A DNA stretch of 64,000 nucleotides. Origin: Gigantopelta aegis (lineage: Eukaryota; Mollusca; Gastropoda; Neomphalida; Peltospiridae). The stretch's first letter is position 1, and every line of letters starts with the position of its first letter. Positions 11,346 through 22,390 of the stretch are shown here, piece after piece. A program made the position numbers and the translations under genes. The notes beneath the pieces were generated by a model. It made no database searches. It had not been told where the DNA came from and saw only the letters and a list, made by a program, of their open reading frames with translations. The DNA is taken from contig NC_054703.1 of assembly GCF_016097555.1 (NCBI RefSeq), positions 22,704,153 to 22,768,152 of the forward strand, in the 5' to 3' direction.

Positions 11346-11662
11346 AAATCTATCAGCGACAAAGCGTAAACGCGATATAACACAACCCACTCATCAAAGT
11401 TCACACGTGTTGTTTCCATACTGCTTCACAAATCATTTTCTAAAACTGTTCACAAATGAATCGTACGCTTAATGATGGGCGTGCTCAAAAGCATAGTGCT
11501 ATATGGGAACGGGAAAAGAGTTCAGATCAGATCATTATTTTATTAAATCTATCAGCGACAAAGCGAAAGCGCGACATGACACAACCCAGTCATCAGAGTT
11601 CACACGTGTTGTTTTCATACTGCTTCACGAGTCGTCTTCTAAAACGTTTCACAGATGAATCC
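11346..11662. repeat. Tandem duplication of a ~115-bp unit
   Basis: 11346-11461 and 11549-11662 are about 88-90% alike (shared 'AAATCTATCAGCGACAAAGC' and 'TTCACACGTGTTGTTT'), with 87 bases between. They lie just 3' of the minus-strand lectin exon, so they would be intron or 3' region of that gene. Confidence 0.75.
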
Positions 11663-11690
11663 TGCTGTATTATAACTGTTCTTTTGTTAC

Positions 11691-11874
11691 TTTTTTCTGT
11701 CATTCCAAAGGAAGCCATATTTGCCTCTCAGTTCTACGCAGTCTTCCTCGTCTCTGTTATCTGGCTGGCCATGATACCAGTTGGTGTAGTTTACAGGTTT
11801 ATGTGATCCGGTTGACATCCACTGAAACTGACCTTCAACGTGTTGATCGTTTGCCCCGATCCAGTAATCAGAAT
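11691..11874 (-). CDS. C-type lectin domain, C-terminal exon
   Basis: An exon of about 184 bp with acceptor TTCTTAG and a possible donor GTAAC. It encodes DYWIGANDQHVEGQFQWMST, then NWYHGQPDNRDEEDCVELRG and FLWND. These are the core lectin motifs: WIG, the EG-F-W strand, the QPD calcium/sugar motif (galactose-type in the family) and the WND calcium ligand. The last conserved Cys should lie in a further exon, not found. It is on the strand opposite to the lectin first exon at 9187, so it belongs to another gene or to a rearranged one. Sugar preference from QPD is a family rule, not proof. Confidence 0.78.
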
Positions 11875-13139
11875 CTAAGAAAAACAGTTTCAATTATTAT
11901 TTCTGTTATTTCAGCTACATTGTATGATGACCTAGAGGTCAAATGAGCGATTTTGTAATGGAGCTATGCGTATGACGCCACACGAGTGACGTCAAAAGTC
12001 ATATCCTGCTACTATAGGTATATGGCTTTGCTTTATTCAATCTAATTAAAATTAGCTCCACTATTACATGTGGATCTAACAGCAGCCCATTGGAGCTCAT
12101 GCCCAATTGACCTTTCATTCCACCAAACAAAACCTTACTTACAAATCATGCCAGTGATTTGAAAAGAATTTGACAACATTCGGGATTATGCCGAGGCTAT
12201 ACGAAATGATTCACGTGAATTACGAAGTAAGCCGGAAACCAATTTCAATTTCAATATAACATTTTATTTAAAATTCGTTTCATCACGAAACAAAAAACAT
12301 GATGATATAGATACAACATCTGTTTATACTAGTATACAATCCAGAGTTTAATTCTACACTACAGTAGATCTACTGGTAGACCAGTAGAGATAATTTTACT
12401 CAGATTGTGCTTTATCCGTCATCGTAATCGAAACAGTGGTTGCAGGTTGAATTGTGTCATCTGTTGTGAATTTATCTATGTATAAAAGTCACACACAGTA
12501 TAAAATCGTGTAACGTAGCGAACCGATTTTATACTGAAGTTGTGACCGTTATAGGCAGTACTAAACCAAATAACTTCCGGCTGGGTCAAAGTTGGAGGTG
12601 CACTGAGCTTTTGATAGAGAAGTTAACACCACAAGTCCTGTGATTGGTGACAAATGCGAGTGTACTAGTTGTAAAAAAACAAGTATTTCATCTGGGCAAA
12701 AAAAAAGTGTATGCAATTTTATTTCATCTAGTACCACTGTGTCAAGTAGCCTTGTTCTTGAAACATGTATGGGGTACCTGTAAAAAAACAATTACTCAAA
12801 TTTTGTGCGAAGCTAGTGTAGTGACAGACGCTACCCGTTATCTCCCCAATGAGCAGCTTCACCCTGAATTTTTTATGATTCACTTTAAGGGTGAGGGGTA
12901 GTAGTATTTATATCCGTGGTGTTTATGTCGATTGATACATAGCAGGTAGGCGTTGTAGCCACATATGTTACTATTTTCGTCTATGGGATTTGCTTTAGTA
13001 GTGTACACCATATACATCGATAAATTCACAACAAAATTACAAACAATTCTTATAATTACAAACAGCACAACCTATTTAGTTTACCAACAGTTTTTATGTA
13101 ATTACAAACACAGGAATATAAGCAGAGGGTGCGTTTCGG
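11875..13139. other. Gene-free stretch
   Basis: No convincing exon. It holds a 13-bp inverted repeat at 12496-12536 ('AGTATAAAATCG' / 'CGATTTTATACT'). The rest looks like AT-rich intron; I recognise nothing else. Confidence 0.5.
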
Positions 13140-13290
13140 CGGCCGAATCCTCTGCTCTTGCTGCTAATGGAAAACATATGGTTTCCTCTCCAAGACTATA
13201 ATAATGTCAGAATCGTCAAATGTTTGACATCCAGTAGCCGGTGATTAATTAATCAACGTGCTCTAGTGCTGTCGTTAAGCAAAAACACAT
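13140..13290 (+). repeat. SINE 3' fragment
   Basis: Mirror of 4606-4760; tail 'GTGCTGTCGTTAAGC'. Confidence 0.75.
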
Positions 13291-13307
13291 TTTAACTGAC
13301 CACCCCT

Positions 13308-13540
13308 GGGCGGGATTTAGCTCAGTCGGATACGTACGTCGTAGGATCGAATCACCCGAGTGGACCTATTCCTTGACCACATATGCCTCACCACTGTTAT
13401 ACCAAAGGACATGGCATGTGGTGTGCTGTGTTTGGGAAATTTCATATAAAAATATCTTGCTGTTACTGGACTACTTGTCAAAACTTACCAAATGTTTGAC
13501 ATTCAGTGTGCTCTAGTTATGTCGTTAAACAAAAACAAAC
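13308..13540 (+). repeat. SINE, head type C
   Basis: Mirror of 4357-4588; head 'GGGCGGGATTTAGCTCAGTC'. Confidence 0.8.
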
Positions 13541-13789
13541 TTTAAACATTTTGATCATGGAAACAGTAGGGTGTAAAGTATCCTAAAAAACGTAAGGGAA
13601 TTTAATCTCTCTAATAACTCACTTCTCACTGCCAAGCCAATAGATTGCTATTTTTTTTAGATAACAGCAGGTTGAAAAAAACAGAAAGATTTGTACTTAC
13701 TATTAAAACATTAAAAAAATTGCTTTTGCTGACGTGATATTTAGAAAGTTAACGGTATGCAGTCAATATCTTGTGTTCCCTCCATGGGA

Positions 13790-14010
13790 AGGAAGGAAGG
13801 AACTGTTTATTTAACGACGCACTTAACACATTTTATTTACAGTTATATGGCGTCGGACATATGGTTAAGGACCACACATATATTGAGGGTTGTGGTGCAG
13901 TGGTTGGAGTGAGAAATAGCCCAATGGGCTCACCGACGGCGATCGGTCCCAGACCGACGGTGTATCAAGCAAACGCTTTACCACTTGGCTACATCCTGCC
14001 CCGGCCTTCC
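13790..14010 (-). repeat. SINE, head type A, reverse, shortened body
   Basis: Mirror of 3889-4108, with the same internal deletion, so the deletion predates the duplication. Confidence 0.85.
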
Positions 14011-14081
14011 ATGGGAGAAAATAACTGCCTGACATCTCTTTCCAATAAAAGCAATAATAATTAAAAGTTGTAACATGTATT

Positions 14082-14384
14082 GTGTTTAACGACACCACTA
14101 GAACATATGGATTAATTAATCATCGGCTATTGGATGTCAAACATTCGCTAATTCTGACTCATAGTCCACAGAGGAAACCCACTACAATTTTTCTTAATGC
14201 GGCAAGGCAATTTTTATGTGCACTTCCCCACAGACAGGAAAACACATACCACGGCCTTTGACCAGTTGTGGTGCACTGGTTGAAACGAAAATCCCAATCA
14301 GTGGAAGGAATCAACTGAGGTGCTTCGATCCTGCGATGCAAGCACCTCAAGTGTGCACTCAAGCGACTGAGCTAAATCCCGCCC
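14082..14384 (-). repeat. SINE, head type C, reverse
   Basis: Mirror of 3497-3806; ends 'CTGAGCTAAATCCCGCCC'. Confidence 0.85.
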
Positions 14385-14740
14385 TCACCTTGTGAAGGCC
14401 CACTCTGCCTGTAGTGTCAGTGTCAACTGTTGGAGATTATGTGGCTGTGGTCGATGCTGTCTCTGTCGTCTATCCAACTCATCTCATAAATGTTCTATGA
14501 GACTCAAATCCGGAGACCTAGCAGGCCCTGGCAGGACCTGAATGTTGTTGTGTAGCTGTTGTGCTGTTAGTCCACATGTATGCGGCCTTGCATTATCGTG
14601 CTGGAATACAACGTTGGTGTTATTTGTAACTGGAACGAGGTCTGGCTGCAAAATTTCATCTTGTTATTTCTGTGTCGTTAAGGTGTCTTGGATGTGAGCC
14701 AGGTTGGTCAGGCCAGTGTGTGAAATTGCTGCCCTCTAAT
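14385..14740 (-). pseudogene. Tc1-type transposase relic
   Basis: Mirror of the relic at 3280-3496 but about 140 bases longer: it keeps the region around the catalytic Glu that the left copy has lost. It is full of frame breaks. Confidence 0.7.
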
Positions 14741-14919
14741 TAAGGGAGGGGTAAAAGTAAAAATGTAAATAGTTGTCAGTGTTTGTCATTTTGTTAGTAG
14801 TAGTGATCAAATAATAACTATATGAAGCAAACTTTGTATCATGATTCAAAGGGTATATCAGTACAATGCTGTCGCAATGGTAATTTGACAATTGCAAATC
14901 ATTATCAGAGAATTGATAG

Positions 14920-15020
14920 AATGAATGAATGAATGAATGAATGAATGAATGAATGAATGAACGAACGAATGTTTAACGACACCCCAGCACGAAAAATACA
15001 TCGGCTATTGGGTGTCAAAT
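14920..15020 (-). repeat. LINE 3' tail fragment with (GAAT)n
   Basis: Inverted copy of 3001-3092 with a longer GAAT array (about 12 units). Confidence 0.75.
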
Positions 15021-15478
15021 TATGGTAAATGCAAAAACAATGTGATGATAGAGAAGCATTATGTTATAATATGGAACAGTGTTGTAAACAAATGTCATTT
15101 GTCTCTTCATCTTTACGATTCTTCTGGACTGAGCATTGTCTTCCGATTCCGAGTTATCATCATTGGTATCAAACTGGAATCACGATTATCAACATCATCC
15201 ATCTGGTATGTCATGGTCAGTGGAGTTGGCATCACCATGTATAAAGGTAAAGTGTTAGTGGTCAAAGTGTCTATATTGTGTATGTACATATGTACTAGTA
15301 ATCAACTGGTGGGCATAGTCAGATAAGCAAACATGCCACAAAAGAACTGTACCACGAGCTGAACTACTGAAAATACCATCTTTACCTGGAGAACATAAAG
15401 TTTTATCAAAATTTAGCCCGGAGCTTAAATTAAGAAATTAAAGAAGGGTAGTAGGGTTTTTATTTGTTGATCATTTTT

Positions 15479-15528
<50 letters not shown>

Positions 15529-15715
15529 GAGTGTGTGTGCGTGTCTGGTTGTTCTTATTTGTCTAATATATATCAAACATGACATTTGTCGTGCTGTTTA
15601 AATTATTTGTTATGAAAATGGCGTTTTCGCACGCTTTAAATTATTGTTTTGAAAAGGTCATTCGGCTTAACCATCACACAAAATTGGTATACAGGCACAC
15701 TGGTGTAAACTTTGT

Positions 15716-15876
15716 TATGTTTAACGACACCACTAGAGCGCATTGTTTTATTAATCATCGGCTATTGGATGTCAATCATTTGCTAATTTTTTCATTAGTA
15801 TCAAGGGATATTTTATATGCACCATCACACAAACATGATAGAACATACCACGGCCAGTCGTTTACCACTGGGCTAA
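15716..15876 (-). repeat. SINE fragment, reverse
   Basis: Tail 'GTTTAACGACACCACTAGAG', part of the body, then a jump to the last bases of the head ('TTTACCACTGGGCTA'): an internally deleted SINE A. Confidence 0.78.
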
Positions 15877-16853
15877 GGCTGCCTTTCCATCAGTGCGTTT
15901 ATCACCGCACGGCTAGACGCATAGCGGTTCTACCCGAGTTGCTAACAGATTTCCATTGAGGCGTTCTTATGTCACGAGTACTTCCATGTGACGTCATTAA
16001 TTAATTAAGCGGTCATGTTTTCTATGTTGTTTGATACAGCAAATTGAAACATGTCATTGTTAAATGAGGAAGATGCATTACTAATGAAACTTTTACAGAA
16101 AAAACAAAACAACATTTGATCAAATTGAGATTTGAACTACATAGTCTTCAAAAAAGTAGGGGGGGAACCTGAAATATTAAAACATACGTTTTGACCACAG
16201 ACATCCTAGTAAAGACGTTCAGGTCTGTTTATCAAGAAACCGAAACACATTCCATAGTTTGCACATCTTGAGTGTTCTGGAAAAACCTAGTGCGTCTGAT
16301 TTTGGTCAAAATTGGGTTAGGACCATTTTTGGACTTACTAGATTTTACCTCATCGTATAACACATGTAAGAATACAAAATCATCCGTGTTTCACGAATTT
16401 TGTAATGGTCCCGAGTATTGATTCATTTATTCAACCAAAACGTAGCAAATTGAAGTGGGACATTGTTCTGATATTTATTAGGTTTTTCCTCAACACAATC
16501 CTTACTATTTGTATTGGCAAAAATCATGACACAGTCACATGGTCGGTCATGGCAGCCCCCATGTAAAATCATTATTACTGTAAAACGTTCAACAATGCAT
16601 GCTAAATAACAGTTATTTAAACTATTAAAATGACCTCAAGGGGAGAGCGTATGGTAGAGCTAGCACTGGCAAACTAGTGCTGGCAAGGCGTTGAAAAGCA
16701 CAGTGACAGCTGATAAACATGAAATTGGACCAGATCAATGTAGGTATCAGCATGTCGGCCTGCATGATGATGTAGGCCTACGACGTGTACATACACCCAT
16801 GCATTCTACGCCCGTATTAGTAGCAGCTGATGACCCGCCCCTAGAGACTGGCG
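15877..16853. other. Gene-free stretch with half a MITE
   Basis: 16148-16275 is the right half of the 10684-11220 MITE, inverted ('CTTCAAAAAAGTAGG'). The rest is AT-rich and unrecognised. The last 50 bases (16805-16853) look like a decayed first unit of the 23-residue repeat that follows. Confidence 0.55.
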
Positions 16854-17053
16854 ATGCCTGAACACCCTGTGGATGACGTGGACATGTCGGATGTCGACCT
16901 CGTGCCCCTAGATCCTGTGGCTATGCCTGAACACCCTGTGGATGACGTGGACATGTCGGATGTCGACCTCATGGCCCTAGATCCTGTGGCTATGCCTGAA
17001 CACCCTGTGGATGACGTGGACATGCCAGATGTCGACGCATTACCTCTACCAAA
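16854..17053 (+). CDS. Repeat exon 1: acidic 23-residue repeats
   Basis: Encodes about three tandem copies of a 23-residue unit, MPEHPVDDVDMSDVDLVPLD with PVA linking, and ends LPLPK before a consensus donor (AAA|GTAAGT). The unit is acidic and Pro/Val-rich, with no signal peptide or membrane segment, and looks disordered. A frame block lies just upstream, so the ATG at 16854 may be the true start or may mark decay. Exons 17171-17379 and 19052 follow in the same strand. I do not recognise the repeat. The next exons suggest it is the N-terminal region of a transposase-like protein. Confidence 0.5.
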
Positions 17054-17170
17054 GTAAGTTTGTCTTGTCTTTGTGTACTTTTTTACCTATTAATATGTAA
17101 TAATATCGAGTATGAAACACATACGATACTGGCACTGACTGGCAGATGATTTCCATTGTTCCTTTTGCAG

Positions 17171-17379
17171 GAAAAGGCCTAGAACAGATGTCGACCCCCC
17201 CCCCCCCCCCCCATGCCCATAGAGCCTGTGGTCATGTCTGAACACCCTGTGCATGTAGATGACGTGGACACGCCAGATGTCAACCTCGTGCCCCTAGAGC
17301 CTGTGGTCATGCCTGAACACCCTGTGCATGTGGATCATGTTGACACGCCAGATGTCGATGCATTACCTCTACCAAAGCA
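17171..17379 (+). pseudogene. Repeat exon 2: acidic repeats after a poly-C tract
   Basis: Acceptor TTTTGCAG at 17163-17170, then KKRPRTDVD in phase with exon 1, then a run of about 19 C, then two more repeat units (HPVHVDDVDTPDVNLVPLEP). The frame entered from exon 1 does not match the frame of the repeats after the C run, so either the run length is wrong in the assembly or the gene is dead. The exon end 'CTACCAAA' is followed by GCAAGT, a possible GC donor in place of the GT of exon 1. Exons 1 and 2 look like an exon duplication. Confidence 0.5.
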
Positions 17380-19051
17380 AGTTTCTCTGTGTGCACTTTC
17401 TTACCTAATAACCTTGCTTTATTAACGTGGGGGAACCCATGCCGATATTTTCATAGAATATCATGTTGAAAGGTAATCCGTTTCCAATGATTATCTAAGA
17501 CATTGTTCGCTGATACATTGTCACGGGGATCCTATAATACCCATAACTGAATGAAACACGATTATCCAAATATCTCTCCTAACTGTATATCTATTATATC
17601 TCTCTGTATCGGGCAGTATATACCCGCGTGGCTCGTCTCTAGGTATTAACAGAGATAAGATCTTATATAAAGTATATATAATATAACACGTTTAGTTCAC
17701 TAGAAAACACAACAAAAACACAATACACTTTGGAATCTGTATTAATCTACTCTGACAAATGTACTGCCGCAGTAGTTAATTAACAACAACAAATAGTAAC
17801 AACCCAGAACTGATCACTTAATTAGTTAATCACTAGGTGTCTAGTTTATACAATATTCTAACCACTTCACCGTGACACAACACCCACACGTGTTATACTT
17901 GAGAAACGCTTCCAGGGGAACTTAATTAATAAAGGAATTACAACTCTATTCCTAACTGGTTAATTTTTAATTAACCCTTAACTACTCATTCAGTAACCTT
18001 GTAATACAGAATTAATACTGGTACCTATCACAATAAAGACAATAACCTACAGTTTACCTAGGTCCTCTAGGATGACTGGTTAAGCTTTATATAAATTAGA
18101 ACAGTGAGCCTACAGTTTACTGCGTCAGATTACATGCAGCACCGTCTAAATAATATTGGTATAATACAGTATTAAAATATTTAAAGTCACATCAATCACA
18201 TCAAGGTTATACAACAGAGCAGAAATAATATTTACCAAGTCCAAACGGACGCGTTCCCTGGAAGCCTTCCAATATGTTTCTCCTGATATCTCTAAAACCC
18301 TAGCTATTTATTATAAAAGCCGAATATCGCCTGGGGGTACAACGCAGTCCTCCCCCTATCAAGTGATATTTCCACAGTGACCAAGCCCGCATATTTTTCT
18401 TAGATGACCAGATTTGCTGACGCCTAGTCGCCAAAATCACGGTCGTAAAAACCGCACTCGCGGAGGTATTATGTAACTACTGGCCACATGGCCTCCGCAC
18501 CTGGGCTGGGTGTGTATTAGGCACAGCTCGACCACGGTCGCGCGGAGGTATTACGTAACAAAGTGCCCATCTGGGCTTAAGTGCATATTGGAACTGCACA
18601 CGGCCCTCTAAACAATTAATATCCCCACAGCCGAAAACAAATTTAAGAGCATGTTCCGTCACATACATAGAAAAACTAAGAGTATCATGGATGGTTGATT
18701 CCATTTTCATAGTTTACAAACTAAGGCTATATACAGAATCATGAGTCTGACACCTCGGATAGCTTGGGTACACTTGTACCCCACACCATTGGGAAATTAC
18801 CATATATCAGGTCGATGGAACTGTAGTCAAACCCCTGATGGAATGCAAACAACAAATGGTTAATAATATAGCACCAGAGGTGTTAAATGTTATGGATGCA
18901 TCATTCCTATTGCCTTCCAATGTTCTGAAGGGTAACATGGACTTTTGAAATGGGGTACACATGAACCCCAGGCTAGCAAATGTGCGAGTCCAATGTAATA
19001 ATTTTTAGTATGAAACACAATACTGGCACTGACCATTGTTTCTTTTTGCAG
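17380..19051. other. Large intron with a possible solo-LTR-like relic
   Basis: No gene is seen. A segment starting at 17519 with 'TGTCACGGGG' shares phrases ('TCTCTCTGTATCGGG', 'GGCTCGTCTCTAGGTATT'-like) with the inverted sequence ending at 62960 that also begins 'TGTCACGGGG'. It could be an LTR-type fossil; the far end and a target duplication are not found. It is AT-rich, with no coding part. Confidence 0.35.
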
Positions 19052-19362
19052 GGAAAGGAGTAGAACAGAGTTGGAGAAAAGTGTACACAAGAATGATAAG
19101 TACCCTACCATTCCACCCTGTCCAGATACATGCAGAAAGTCATGCCAAAAGGTGTTTACTCCCATTGGTCGAGAATCCATTAACAGAAGGTATTGGACAC
19201 ACTCATTCGGAGAAAGACGCTTATGGCTTGATGGGCATATTCTGATCAAGGAGGTCAAGTCACGGAAATCTACCCAGGATAAGTATACCCGGTCTCATTC
19301 ACTGATATACCACCTTCCGACTGAAGATGGATCAACGGTAACTGTCTGCACACACTCGGACT
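19052..19362 (+). pseudogene. Cys-rich transposase-like protein, exon 3
   Basis: Acceptor TTTTTGCAG, entered in the same phase as exons 1 and 2 (KERSRTELEK). It then reads CPDTCRKSCQ, RESINRRYWTHSFGERR and HSLIYHLPTEDGSTVTVC. This matches, from memory, the N-terminal zinc-binding part of a transposase-like protein family that is common in insect and mollusc genomes (pattern C-C-C, R..I...YW, then a basic stretch). The frame breaks near 19360, where the next block LHTLGLKTDG starts in another frame with a few residues missing. A broken gene or transposon relic; the family name is uncertain. Confidence 0.55.
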
Positions 19363-19918
19363 AAAAACAGACGGAACAATTACAGATTTTGTGAAATCCA
19401 AGTTTGAGTCCCAAACTTCGCCAACGGTTGACATTTGCGATAAACGTGGAAGAGCAGCACCTAGCAACAAGTCAGATTGTGAACAGATTCGTGCCCATAT
19501 CAATCAATATCATCAGCAAATCAGTCATTGCACACGGGAGAGAACTCCAAATAGGCGATATTTGGACTGTAAGTTATCGATTACTGATATGTGGAAAGAC
19601 TACAATAATAATTGGCTCAAGGTTTGCTATCCTGTTTACTGGAGGGTTTTTGAAAATGAAAACATAGGTTTTGGGAAGCCATCCCAAGATGACTGTAATG
19701 TCTGCAATGACTACAAGGGTCATATTGCCACTCATGCAGCTGATGATGACAGGGCAAACTGTGACACCTGTCAAAAAGGTGAGCAGCATCAACTATCGGC
19801 AGAAAGGGCAAGACGTGCATATCAGGTTGATGCATCTGAAGAATGTCCAGACAACACTGAAATATTTGCAGCTGATATGCAGTGCGTCATTTTATTACCC
19901 AAAATGAGCACTAATTAG
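19363..19918 (+). pseudogene. Cys-rich transposase-like protein, central part
   Basis: Continues from the previous entry in a shifted frame. Blocks: KRGRAAPSNKSDCEQIRAHI, RERTPNRRYL, then DDCNVCNDYKGH with CDTCQKGEQHQ, and EIFAADMQCVILLPK. The order matches the family remembered for exon 3: a basic region, 'RE..PNRRYL', a paired CxxC module, then an Asp in 'DMQ' that may be the first catalytic Asp of a DDE nuclease fold. It ends at a TAG soon after LPK, where longer family members continue, so the catalytic C-terminus is absent. Function is not asserted beyond transposase-like. Confidence 0.6.
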
Positions 19919-20188
19919 CATTTGACTTCTTCTTAAGTGCACTTTCCCGCAATATTTTTTTTTTCTTTCTTAAAATGATAATTCTGAATCGGGTGAACAT
20001 ACTCTATATTTTACATTTGGTTCCAAAGATGGAACTTTCACAACAATTAAATCCCAAATTAGCACTAATTAGAGTATTTCTTAAGTAGCCTTTCTCGCCA
20101 AATATTTGTTCTTAAGTTGTGGATTTGGGCTCAGTGAAATGTCCTCTAACAAGTAGCAAAGGAATTTTGGATATAACTTTCACAACAG
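19919..20188. other. Spacer with a short internal duplication, up to the gap
   Basis: Two diverged copies of about 60 bases ('GCACTAATTAG' and 'TTCTTAAG' phrases at 19906-19975 and 20055-20120). No exon is recognised. Confidence 0.5.
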
Positions 20189-20388
20189 NNNNNNNNNNNN
20201 NNNNNNNNNNNNNNNNNNNNNNNNNNNNNNNNNNNNNNNNNNNNNNNNNNNNNNNNNNNNNNNNNNNNNNNNNNNNNNNNNNNNNNNNNNNNNNNNNNNN
20301 NNNNNNNNNNNNNNNNNNNNNNNNNNNNNNNNNNNNNNNNNNNNNNNNNNNNNNNNNNNNNNNNNNNNNNNNNNNNNNNNNNNNNNNN
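20189..20388. other. Assembly gap (200 N)
   Basis: Placeholder gap, just upstream of a tandem duplication. Confidence 0.99.
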
Positions 20389-20460
20389 CACTACACGACC
20401 CATCACCATACATCTGTTTTAGATGCTGGGTTTTCTGTATATTTGTTAATATGTTAATTA

Positions 20461-20772
20461 CATGTAAAGAAAGAGACGTCTGAAGAACCAAGATCGAGGA
20501 TAAGGCAAACGCCACCCTAAAACCACAAAGCCATGTTACACACCTTAACTCACTGTGGGGAACAGGAGGACCGCAACTGCATACAATCTGAGGTGCGGTC
20601 ATTCAAGATTCTGGTTCCAAAGTAAGAGAAAGAGATGTCTGAAGAACAACCAAGGTCACCCTAGAATAACAAAGTCATGTTATGTTCAAAGCCTTTAAGT
20701 CACTGTGGGGGACAAGATGACCACAACTGCATACAATTTGACGTGCAGTCGTTCACGATTCTGGTTCCATAG
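20461..20772. repeat. Tandem duplication, two ~155-bp units
   Basis: 20461-20616 and 20622-20772 are about 80-85% alike ('GAAAGAGACGTCTGAAGAAC', 'CAACTGCATACAAT', 'GATTCTGGTTCCA'). The nearby gap may hide more units. Confidence 0.8.
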
Positions 20773-20870
20773 TTGAAAAGTCTATTTTCCCGTGTATAAT
20801 GTCTATATTAAATATCTGATAAGACAACCGTTTATCTTCACTCTGAAACAATTGAACAAATAAACAAAAA

Positions 20871-21245
20871 GTTTGTGTTTGGTTAACGACACCACTAGAG
20901 CACATTGGTTATATGGCGTCAGACATATGGTTAAGGACCACACAGATTTTGAGAGGAAACCCGCTGTCACCACTCCATGGGCTACTTTTTTCTGATTAGC
21001 AGCAAGGGATCTTTTATTTGCACTTCCCACAGGCAGGATAGCACAAACCATGGCCTTTGTTGAACCAGTTATGGATCACTGGTCGGTGCAAGTGGTTTAC
21101 AGCTACCCATTGAGCCTTGCGGAGCACTCACTCAGGGTTTGGAGTCGGTATCTGGATTAAAAATCCCATGCCTCGACTGGGATCCGAACCCAGTACCTAC
21201 CAGCATGTAGACCGATGACCTAACCACGACGCCACCGAGGCCGGT
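20871..21245 (-). repeat. SINE, head type B, reverse
   Basis: The tail combines 'GACACCACTAGAGCACATTG' with 'ATGGCGTCAGACATATGG', i.e. parts of both tail types. The inverted head ends 'CGCCACCGAGGCCGG', with box B as 'GGATCCGAACCC'. Confidence 0.85.
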
Positions 21246-21339
21246 ATGTTCTGGTGAGAAAATTGTATTTTCTTTGCAAGTCTTTTAGCATTGCATTGCG
21301 CGATCACAAAGTTGCGGGAGTTTAGTGAATTAGGACCCT

Positions 21340-21620
21340 GGTTTACATCCAAGACAACTTAACGACACAGAACTATCGCGATGAAAATTTGCAGAGTTAC
21401 GAATAACGCCAACGTTGTATTGCAGAACGATAATGCAAAGCCACATACATGTAGATTAAAACACACAATAGCTACACAACAACAACATTCAGGTCCTGCC
21501 CAGGCCTGCTAGGTCTCTGGATTTGAGTCCCGTAGAACATTTATGAGATGAGTTGGATGGACGACAGAGACAGCATCAACCACAGCCACATAATCTCCCA
21601 CTGTTGACACTGTCACTACA
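21340..21620 (+). pseudogene. Tc1-type transposase relic, third copy
   Basis: Same relic as 3280-3496 and 14385-14740, with 'AACGCCAACGTTGTATT' and a readable decayed 'DLSPVEHL'-like stretch. A type-C SINE sits at the same junction as in the other two, so the composite was copied as a unit. Confidence 0.7.
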
Positions 21621-21623
21621 ATG

Positions 21624-21936
21624 TGGGGGCTTGATTTAGTTAAGTCGGCTGAGTGCTCGCTTGAGGTGCTTGCATCGCAGGATCGAACCACCTCAGTGGA
21701 TCCGTAAACTGATTGGGTTTATCTCGTTCCAACCAGTGCACCACAACTGGTCAAAGGCCGTGGTATGTGCTTTCCTGTCTATGGGAAAGTGGATATAAAA
21801 GTTCCCTCGCCGCATTAAGAAAAATGTAGCGTGTTTCCTCTCTTGACTACCAGTAAGAATTACCAAATGTTTGTCATCCAATAGCCGATGATTAATTAAT
21901 CGATATGCTCTAGTGGTGTCTTTAAACGAAACAAAC
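21624..21936 (+). repeat. SINE, head type C
   Basis: Head 'TTGATTTAGTTAAGTCGGCT', box B 'GGATCGAACC', tail 'GTGTCTTTAAACGAAAC'. Confidence 0.85.
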
Positions 21937-22004
21937 TTTATAACTTTTTCCACAAAGTCTAATCATTATTGTTTTCATTCAGTTCTGGACTCCTTTGGAA
22001 AGTA

Positions 22005-22390
22005 CCGGCCTCGGTGGCGTCGTGGCAGGCCATCGGTCTACAGGCTGGTAGGTACTGGGTTCGGATCCCAGTCGAGGCATGGGATTTTTAATCCAGATAC
22101 CGACTCCAAACCCTGAGTGAGTGCTCCGCAAGGCTCAATGGGTAGGTGTAAACCACTTGCACCGACCAGTGATCCATAACTGGTTCAACAAAGGCCATGG
22201 TTTGTGCTATCCTGCCTGTGGGGAGCGCAAATAAAAGATCCCTTGCTGCCTGTCGTAAAAAAGAGTAGCCTATGTGGCGACAGCGGGTTTCCTCTAAAAA
22301 AATGTGTGTGGTCCTTGGCCGTATGTCTGACGCCATATAACCGTAAATAAAATGTGTTGAGTGCGTCGTTAAATAAAACACTTCTTTCTT
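22005..22390 (+). repeat. SINE, head type B, full length with exact target duplication
   Basis: Head 'GGCCTCGGTGGCGTCGTGG' (box A) with 'GGGTTCGGATCCCAG' (box B), then 'GGGTAGGTGTAAACCACTTG', the shared body, and the tail 'GTGCGTCGTTAAATAAAAC'. It is flanked by a perfect 14-bp direct repeat, TCCTTTGGAAAGTA, at 21991-22004 and 22391-22404. This shows retroposition and suggests a recent insertion. Confidence 0.93.

Larger units (their letters stand above)
13150..15640 (-). repeat. Right arm of the large inverted duplication
   Basis: Reverse complement of 2055-4745. Unique sequence inside it (13541-13789 and 14740-15470) matches as well as the SINEs do, so the arms come from one duplication rather than from separate insertions. 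A GT microsatellite (15480-15526) replaces the longer CA/GA run of the left arm. Confidence 0.85.

Noticed and set aside
14920-14960. CRISPR-like short repeat array
   Set aside because: Simple GAAT microsatellite at a LINE tail without unique spacers; no CRISPR array anywhere in the window.
16841-17023. Minus-strand MSTSSTGCSGIATGS repeat frame
   Set aside because: Antisense shadow of the acidic repeat exon; the plus strand has splice sites and phase continuity.
19574-19835. Minus-strand frames over the transposase-like exon
   Set aside because: Shadow frames without family motifs; the plus strand carries the conserved blocks.
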